This document shows positions 10,500-19,100 of a DNA stretch of 27,085 nucleotides, piece by piece (positions within the stretch are counted from its first letter, which is position 1; each line of letters begins with the position of its first letter). A program made the translations under genes and the position numbers. Where the stretch lies: contig KN884342.1 of assembly GCA_000934455.1 (NCBI GenBank), positions 68,898-95,982 on the forward strand, given 5' to 3'. A model generated the notes under the pieces. The model was not told where the DNA came from. It saw only the letters and a list, made by a program, of their open reading frames with translations, and did no database searches. Source of the DNA: Apostichopus parvimensis. Its lineage: Eukaryota; Echinodermata; Holothuroidea; Aspidochirotida; Stichopodidae.

Positions 10500-11002
10500 T
10501 GCTAAGAAAGTTTTTTTTGAAACATAATCTTGAAACTTTACTTTTCAAGAATTTCTTGTTATAAAATTAACTAAACTAAAAGAGTGATGAACTTCAGATT
10601 TACATCTCTGTGACGTTACTTTGTTTTGAAGAAAATAAGATACAACAGAGTAAGTGTTTCAAATCATTATATTGTCACATTTATTCATATAATACATATC
10701 AATGTTTAACTCTTAAGGTCATTTTTTATATTCGGCAAATACAACCAATGCCAGACACGGGTACGTCTATGCCAAACATGTGTTATTACTATTAGTATTA
10801 TATATTAATATTGCTATGGACCTCAATGAAGCTTTCCCAGTCAATGATAGGTACACAGTGCACAACATTTTTCATTTGGTCACAAATAATCTTGAGACAA
10901 GCAACAAAACCTAACATTATTGCTGATGTGTGAGTTACTGGTATCGTAAGTTGCCTCATTTACATGTTACAACTTAGTGAGACCGTTTCTCAGTAGCGTG
11001 AA
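10500..11002 (-). other. Probable 3' UTR and downstream flank of gene B
   Basis: This stretch is the counterpart of 24970-25519, which lies downstream of the gene C stop codon. It is among the most conserved non-coding parts of the two units. A minus-strand AATAAA (plus-strand tttatt at 10680-10685, also present at 25197-25202) lies about 360 nt past the expected stop and could be the polyadenylation signal. The 61-codon open frame at 10610-10795 is part of this conserved DNA and is not considered coding. Confidence 0.35.
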
Positions 11003-11537
11003 NNNNNNNNNNNNNNNNNNNNNNNNNNNNNNNNNNNNNNNNNNNNNNNNNNNNNNNNNNNNNNNNNNNNNNNNNNNNNNNNNNNNNNNNNNNNNNNNNN
11101 NNNNNNNNNNNNNNNNNNNNNNNNNNNNNNNNNNNNNNNNNNNNNNNNNNNNNNNNNNNNNNNNNNNNNNNNNNNNNNNNNNNNNNNNNNNNNNNNNNNN
11201 NNNNNNNNNNNNNNNNNNNNNNNNNNNNNNNNNNNNNNNNNNNNNNNNNNNNNNNNNNNNNNNNNNNNNNNNNNNNNNNNNNNNNNNNNNNNNNNNNNNN
11301 NNNNNNNNNNNNNNNNNNNNNNNNNNNNNNNNNNNNNNNNNNNNNNNNNNNNNNNNNNNNNNNNNNNNNNNNNNNNNNNNNNNNNNNNNNNNNNNNNNNN
11401 NNNNNNNNNNNNNNNNNNNNNNNNNNNNNNNNNNNNNNNNNNNNNNNNNNNNNNNNNNNNNNNNNNNNNNNNNNNNNNNNNNNNNNNNNNNNNNNNNNNN
11501 NNNNNNNNNNNNNNNNNNNNNNNNNNNNNNNNNNNNN
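11003..11537. other. Assembly gap, expected to hold the last exon of gene B
   Basis: There are 535 N between cagtagcgtgaa and catttcttgttt. The same flanks in unit 2 (25519 and 26035) enclose 515 nt that contain the terminal FReD exon of gene C. By this alignment the missing terminal exon of gene B should lie at about 11043-11290. All open frames drawn across the N run are artefacts. Confidence 0.9.
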
Positions 11538-12939
11538 CATTTCTTGTTTAATTTACATTCTATCATTGGGAATAGGAGGAAAGTTGCATTTAAAAGTCCC
11601 CAGTGCGTTTATACACATAAACCCTACCTACCATATGGACGTAAACCTACCCTTTACGCTACCATACTCTAACCTAGATTATGCTTTCCCGTTCTATCAA
11701 CTTTTCACTTTTTACCAAGCTTTTGGCAACGAAAACCTTACGATATTTAGGTAAAAGTATAGCGACAATACTGTAAGGTACTAAAAGGAATTCTGTAATT
11801 TGTAAATTAGTTGTGTATTCTTCGATATTGATGTTCTTTGCTCCATTGAAGCAAAAACCCTACGAAGCCGGTAGAATTTGGCAATCATAAAAAGTGTAAT
11901 TATGTTTCATTTCCTGTTTTATTTTGTATTCTAAAACTCAATTTCGTTATCAGCAATGTTAATGCGACTTTTATCACAAACTGATAACCTCTCACGACCC
12001 CTTCCATCCATAAAACCCATGTCTACAGTTTAGTCGCTTATATACGATGTGTATCAGGCAGACATTGCTTTGTTGCCTCTGTTCATAGTCTGGGGATTTA
12101 CCCTGTAATATTTGAAGTTATATGACGTTTTAGTTGTCAGTAGTTATCATATTATTTATCACTGTATTCGTAAAGCAATTATAGATAATCTCGCATGTGG
12201 AGTTGAACATAATAAGGAATGTCTTAACAACTTAGAGAACACATTTTTATGCCATATTACTTCGCAGTACCACGCAATACCACCTGATTATTGAAGAATG
12301 ACATATAATATTGATTTTGAAGCAAGAGAGAAATTCTATGATTTATCACGAATACAATGCACTCTAGTTGTGGATTGTAGGCTGTTGCGACCGACACACC
12401 AACGATGACAAACAGGCTCCGAGAATCGTATCTCTTCATGTGTATTGGTGTATTGGAAACAAAACTTACTGGGTTCATCTTTTTTAGAAAGCTTGAACGT
12501 GTTACATTTCATAAAGAACTATTTCGATTATAAAAATCACCCCTTTTCAAGTATGTGTCATTAAAAAGGGTCCTTTTGTTATTTAACAAGTACCCTTTGC
12601 TGCAAAGATCAGAAAGTAAAATATGCCCATGTCGACAACAATTTTGGAAAGATTGTATCTGGTGGTACAGAATGCGTAGATCATCCATGGGAATATTTTG
12701 AGGTAATGTTGTGGTCTGCCACTCAAACCAAGCGACATGTTCAACGCTCTCTATTGGGCTTGTTCGCACAGTAAACAATAATTAGAATTGTACAGGATAG
12801 TGTTCCACACTTGACCATAACTTCCTTTTGGCGGATTGTTTGTTATGCCGTAAATTGTTATCAGACCGGCTTCAAGTAGACACATGTAACATGTCTTAGG
12901 ATCTGGTTTGGAAACAGGAGAAGTAGAAGCATCACTCAC
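11538..12939 (-). other. Last intron of gene B, 3' part
   Basis: This is intron sequence between exon 7 and the exon hidden in the gap. It is co-linear with 26035-27085, the matching intron of gene C, up to 12717 where the window runs out of comparison. Open frames of 60-89 codons here on both strands (for example 12257-12478, 12509-12778, 12751-12939) have no splice-consistent context and no known domain. Confidence 0.5.
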
Positions 12940-13185
12940 CTACTGTACTTGAAGAATCGTAACCACTGACACTGAGTCTGAAATTAGTATCCACATCACC
13001 CACGCTGAAGGAACTATACTTAGCATAGTAATGTTGCCCAGATTTTGATTCGAGTTCAATCCTTAGCTCATATTCGCCTTGTCTCGTCAATGCTGCAAGT
13101 TTATCGTTGCCAAGCCAGAAATTGCCGTCGACAGTTCCGAAACCCTCTCTGTATTCATCCCAAACTCTGAAAAAACTTGGAAAAC
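12940..13185 (-). CDS. Gene B exon 7: middle part of the second FReD, with a 22-nt deletion
   Basis: After attacag| the exon starts GTTTTCCAAG (VFQ) and then runs into a good FReD frame, FFRVWDEYREGFG...GNFWLGNDKL, ending GTA G|GTGAGT in phase 1, the same phase as the end of the first FReD middle exon. Against that exon (VIQRRHDASIN then FNRSWEEY) eight codons after VFQ should be present, but only two nucleotides are. The exon is 246 nt where 268 would fit, so entry in phase 0 gives a frameshift. Alternative sites could restore frame: donor G|GTGGTT in exon 6 with this acceptor, or donor TG|GTTGGT with acceptor ccaag|T. Both are weak. Confidence 0.65.
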
Positions 13186-16100
13186 CTGTAATTATAGGAA
13201 TATAAACAAGAAAGGAGACTCAGTAATCAACGAATTAAACTACATTTCAAGATGCTTGTTTTTGTCCAGGTTGTGATACCCTCGTTCAGTTTACATAATT
13301 TTCCTGTCCTCATTGTTACTAACAACCCATGGATCTGAAAAAGAGTCTCATCTTGGATAATACTTCTATTTTAAGAACACTCAGACCAACGTTCGCATGC
13401 AAAAATAAACACACTGTAGAAGATGTTTTCTTGTCATACAGTTTTCCATCAACCAATCTGTAAACTGTTTCAAATTGGCATATTTGTTTAAGATGTCTTT
13501 TATCGTTAAAAGTTATCAGTAACAAAATAAAACTAATAGTAATTAACAACAAAAACTTAATTAATAATAATTCATTAGTGACAAAACAGGTTTTTCTTTT
13601 GTTAATCTTTGAATTTGAAAATTAAAAAAGATACATACCAACCAACCACCTCCATCTGTGTCATCGCACACGACCTCAAATGGCACTTTTGTCCACCCAG
13701 CTGGTTGTATATTTTGGATACTATCCGATGTTGCTCCTCTCAATCTACCACAGTCGACGGAAGAAGATTGAGTACACTGGACTCCATCGCCCGTGTACCC
13801 TGTGTTACAGTAACACTGTAATATGCCTTCTCGTTCCTCACAGTTACCATTGGGACTGCACCGGTATGTATCGTCACAGCTTAGCAGACCGCTGTTGCAA
13901 GAACATCGCTTAGTACAAGATGGGTTCACGTATACTTCACCTTCCTGTGACGAAAGAAACGACCGTTAATGAGCTTGGTATGAAGATATTATATGTTATT
14001 ATGACATTTGATATCTGCATGCAGTGTTAATCGTAACGAGTAATCGCTCGCGTTTCTAAAGTTCGAGAGTTAAAAGTCAAAAAGCTACATACAGTGAACC
14101 CAGTCGCCATGTCGCCGTTCAAAATCAGAAAATAAAATGTTCTGATGAAAAGTATCTGTCTCACACAGAATAGTGAGACCACCTCCTGAACAACTAATGC
14201 TTACAGCGACTCTTACTGCAAGGACTATCCCTTGACCACCATCTGCTTCCTGTATATAACAGCTACAGTTATATCTAGGTATACATTCATCATCGTCGTC
14301 CATCAAGAACCCATCGGGACAAACGCATGTGGGTGTATCACTGCATGATGCTGTGCAGCTAGGGTCAGCACATGAACCTTCGCATTTACAATCGCTGAAA
14401 ACCTTGTTGGTAAGACACCACTGGAAGTATGTATCTGGAAGAGGAATACCAAAAAAGGTGTGGAGTGTTAGCTCATTGGTTAACGATTTAAAGTTTTCAA
14501 GTCCAGCCGCGCAATCGCCAAGACTTGTTTAGTTTTACTTACGAAATTCTTGCTAATGAAAAATCTAAAGCGTCTAAATTGTCTTAACATATGTAAATTC
14601 AATGTTTCAAAAGAAAGAAAAGAAGTGTAAAAAAAACAAGAATACAACAAGCTTATCCCTCCCCGAAAGTCGTGTCGTAGGCTTCGGTAAATGGCACATG
14701 ATGGTAGCTCAGGTAAAACCTGGTCGCCGGAAACTAGTCCTTGAAACGACAAACAAACTTAGGTATAGAATAAAGTCACGTTCCACTAACACAACTGTCA
14801 GGTAACGCGTCAGAAATTCAATAATGTAGCACGAAGGCATAGTTTACTACCTACCTGCTTCTCCGGTATACTCTCCAGTACTGATTAATTTGTAATGACT
14901 GAAGCGGTCACTGATTCGAAAGGTTTCATACGTCACGAAGAATGACAAACCGGACGCTGTAGTCAGGTCCATACGAAGTTGATATTTCTTCTGGTTGGTG
15001 ATGTACGATATCTTCTCATTGCCGAGCCAAAACTCTTGAGAGAGAAAACCAAACCCATTTTCATATTCTTCCCACGAACGATTAAAGTTGATTGATGCGT
15101 CGTGCCTTCGCTGTATGACCTGTTGATGATATAATAATATTAAAATCATTAGCTTATTTCTTCAGTGATCAATTAACAAAGTGTTACAATATTCCACTGC
15201 AGCTATAAAACTACAAGACAACCAATAATCACATGGATATGAAAAGGTATTGTAACATGGCAAAGACACTGTTTGTAAACCTACGTACCGTCCATCCACC
15301 ATCACCGAGACTGTTGTTACAATATACTTCGAAAGGTTCAATATAACCGTCTGGTTTGATGACGTAAACACCATCGACACTAGAAGATGAACATTGGCTT
15401 AGTACTTCAAGGCAGTCTCTTGGATACTCAGCACGTTGATAGAAGAAGAAAGATGACGCTGAAAGGAGACATTGTTACTAAATCAGAATAATCATATGAA
15501 CATATCAAACTTTTCACCGACTAGTTAACAAACATCGTATACAATGTGCAAGATGAACGTAAGCTAGTGCTTTGTTTGCACAATTATTCTGCTTACAAAG
15601 TATTGCATATTTCACAGTGCGTGAGGACCTATAAAGATCAGATAATATCAATGAAAGCATATAGGTTAACAATTCAAAATATATCAACACGTTGCCATCA
15701 TCGCATTTCCTATATCGACTGTGATATACGAATTGGATGTAAATATTTTGAAAACTAGCTTTCTCGTTTGTAAGTATTTTTCATAAGCGTCTGCATATTT
15801 TGCCTTCTAACTTGTTTTGGTTATTCTATGATGTTACATATTTCTTCCAAACAAAAGGTTTATTGTGAAAACACTGCCAAGTATAAAAGTTGTCACTATG
15901 GAGTGACGAAAAAATCTCAAATGTAATACCGACACGAATCGAGAAAAGACTGGGAAAAAAGTCGTCGCAATATCACCCGCCTAAATTTTTACCAAAAAAA
16001 AATACTTTTAAGGAGTATGAAATGACATAAGATTCGACGTCCAGCTAAATAAAATACTGGTAGTTGTCACAGTTAGAAGACCAAATTGAAATTCCTAAAA

Positions 16101-19100
16101 AGCTTGAGTAATTATATACATAATGAATGGTAATAACGTTGATAATAAACTATATTGTTATTGATATTAAAGATTGAGCACAATCGACAATGTTTAACAA
16201 TATCAGCTCAAAAGCATATAAAATATCAGAAAACTTACCGGAACTTTCATCACGAACGTCACTTTGAAGGTGAGGCTAAAACATAAAACACAAACATCTT
16301 GTTTTAATTGTTTATTAAAACCATTATAATACAAACAATAACGACAAAAACACATGGTAATTATATAGTCTGTACTAAACATAATGGCTTTACATGCTTA
16401 TGTTCAGCCTAATTTGTAGCTGATTAAGTTTAGTTCGGCTTCGTGTAGTCTATTTTTGTAACTAAATTTGGCTGGTTTCCACTCCTCTTCCTTTAAATAA
16501 TAAACTGTATTCCTTTTTCATTTGAGTAATAAAGACTCTCACATAACACCAATACGGTAAACTTGAAAATTAATATATCAAATTAGTGTGATATAAACAG
16601 AGCAGCATTTTTTATTAAAAAAAAACAAATTGTTCCCTCCTTATTTCAGAACGGGAAGGCGTGGAATGATCACGAAAAATTCTTAAACTGTCAACAGTTC
16701 TGATTCTAAAAAAAAAAACATCAATTATGATTGTTATTCATAACTGGAAGTAAAGTAGTATACCTGTAACGTCAAACTGTCTTAATCTTAGACACTTTAC
16801 TATAAAAATTATTTGTACAGACAAGTTGAACGGTGCGATCCCAAAGTGCTCTTACGTTTTTCAAATTGTAATATTGTAAATCTAATACTTATGTATGAAT
16901 TGAACATTACATCACAGACTGGAATTTCACATTTTAAAGAACAATTTATTGTAATCTCTTGTTGTAACACCTTTCAATTGATGAAATCATCAAGTCAATA
17001 TAAAAGTGTATGTAAATTTGTTACTTTCATCCCCGCCAATAATTAATAAAACTGACTTTCCGTTAAACCAAACGGCTTCCTTCAATAAATATTAATGACA
17101 TTTAATTTCATACTTCAACAAATGCTCAAGCATATCGACAACATTTAGAATGATCTGACAATATTATATTTACGTTAACGTTCACCGAAATTTAGCATAA
17201 ACTTGCTATGCTGTTAACAAGTAAACTGTAGGTTTTTACATTATTCGCTAATTTCAATGATTTTTTTGCTAACTGTTACTTACTATGTGAATTACAGCAG
17301 TCTATAGGAGTTATTGAATTACCTATAATTATTTTATCATAAAGAAATATAAGAAATCATGTATTCTTACAAAAGTCATTTCTAACCTTCGTAGTCTTCC
17401 AAACAGTACAAATAATATGCGGTGAAACCCAAACGATTTGGAACTACCATTAGATTTATCGTGGAACAAACGTAACCGTCACAATTTATGAATTCAAGTT
17501 TAGTATGACTTGGTCATATCTATTTGTCAAGCTGTGGTTACTTTTTCTATACCGTTAGCCGAAATGTGACATATAATTGTTGTTTGTGCTACATTTGATG
17601 AATTTAAATAACAATTAAAACAGTACGATAACGGTAAGGAATTAAATTTGTATAGAAGTTGAAAGCTTGGAATAATTGTTAAAGAAATAGGAATAGAGAC
17701 ATTTGTGTTTTTTCATATTAAAGAAGTTATTAATAATGAATATTAAAAACTGTCGTTAATAATTCAACACCCACTGAACAATTGCACAAAATAGATGTTT
17801 ATGTTTTATTTAAACTGTACCATTTTGTTAATATTATAGGCATTATAACGATACTTTGCTTATTAGTTTTGTAATCTGTTTTCGAAAATCTGCTGCTGCT
17901 GCTGTAAGCATTGCGTTCTTAGGAAAAAGATTTAATAAAAATATGAATGGTTATTTTGGGCCTTTTCTGAAGGAGATAGGAAACAGACCGCTGCCTTTAT
18001 ACGTTGGCTGAAACAACATTTTTCGACGAGTTATAAATCCAATTTAGCCAACTAAACGTTAAATTGTTCTTACAAAAATTTCATTTCCAATAGTAACAGA
18101 TAAATGTTGTTGGTGAGTTTTGAATTTACAAATTTGATTTCAAATGCATTTCTATAAAAATTTATCTCTCGGGCTTTGAACATTGATGATGTAACCAAAA
18201 TGATTAATAAGTCTCATCGGTTTCTTCATTTGATGTACGGAGAGCTAAGTGTCTGATCATGATCAAGATTAATTTAATTTGAGTAATAACAGCGAGCTTT
18301 GGACAAATTAACTATTAATCTTCAAATAATATTTTCAGTAATATTTTCACTAATCTTCAAATAATATTTTCAGTTAAACGGTTTGGAAACTTAAAATTTC
18401 GTTTGCGATTAAATACTAAAACATAAGAAGAGTATCGTAGATGGCTACATTATGACTTTGTTCATGAACTCATGATAATGGAAATTGGTGGAATATCTTG
18501 AAGTCGTTCAACTTATGCTCTTAACGGTTAAGGACCTTACGATATCCTATACACTGAGAATGTAAAAGCAGCACTCTAAATAAATGTAGACTACTAAGAA
18601 TAAAATATTCCTAGTAAAAATGTTATAACGATAAGTCTTTACAATTTACCTCGTAATTTCAAACCACAACAAAGTTTATTTTCCATGATTGACTATCAGT
18701 TGAAATATTGAGGAGTAATTTCACAATATGGTTCATAAGTAAACGAGTGGCTTTGGATATCCCATTTTATAGACTAACTAATTCAATTTTGTATTTAATA
18801 TTTCATGAGAGACATGGATTAATTAGAATACAATTTCGCAATCATGTTATATTTTCTATAAATGATCAATAAAGTGACCCTATCAACATAATAAAAAGTC
18901 AAATAACATTGTTATAGTGGATGTGTTGAGTTTTTTTTAATTAAATCGTTACCTTTAGTTTACAGTGAATAGCTAACCATTTCTCTCGTTTTGAAGAAGT
19001 GTATAAAATGCATAATTTAAAATATCCAAGTTGGAGGGTACATGAAAGCTGGATAATCGCTGTTTTAATTTTCAAGTATTTAAACAATGTATTTACGTCA

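Larger units (their letters stand above)
9090..10500. other. Unit 1-specific insertion of about 1.4 kb
   Basis: Homology to unit 2 breaks near 9090 and resumes near 10500 (unit 2 breakpoint around 24865-24970). The insert carries a Penelope-type hammerhead relic (9416-9452), a purine-rich tract (about 9480-9780) and a tRNA-like fragment near 10000-10050 (gtaatcctaaggtcactggtttgaaaccc). It looks like nested transposon debris. A 60-codon open frame at 10143-10325 has no recognisable domain. Confidence 0.5.
3761..12717. repeat. Tandem segmental duplication, left copy (homologous part)
   Basis: From atttgtcaagctgtggtta at 3761 this stretch aligns in the same order and orientation to 17522-27085. 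Anchors are the first exons (5488 and 20593), the SINEs (6820 and 22158), the 3' flank (10980 and 25500) and the intron at 11538-12717 against 26035-27085. The offset moves between about 13.8 and 15.3 kb because of unit-specific insertions. The full left unit should extend to 17521, giving a period near 14-15 kb. Copies look roughly 85-90% identical by eye. Confidence 0.9.

Noticed and set aside
10610..10795. Small protein conserved at 10610-10795 and 25094-25312
   Set aside because: DNA identity is high throughout the probable 3' UTR regardless of reading frame, so conservation reflects recent duplication; the frame is also on the strand opposite to the gene.
10967..11672. Open frames of 188-231 codons on both strands
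   Set aside because: They run through the N gap; their length is an artefact of unknown bases.
13319..13552. Minus-strand open frame of 77 codons as an extra exon of gene B
   Set aside because: It lies in intron 6, has no matching splice sites or phases and no FReD-like residues.
17890..17904. CTG triplet repeat (five units)
   Set aside because: Too short and non-coding; nothing around it suggests a function.
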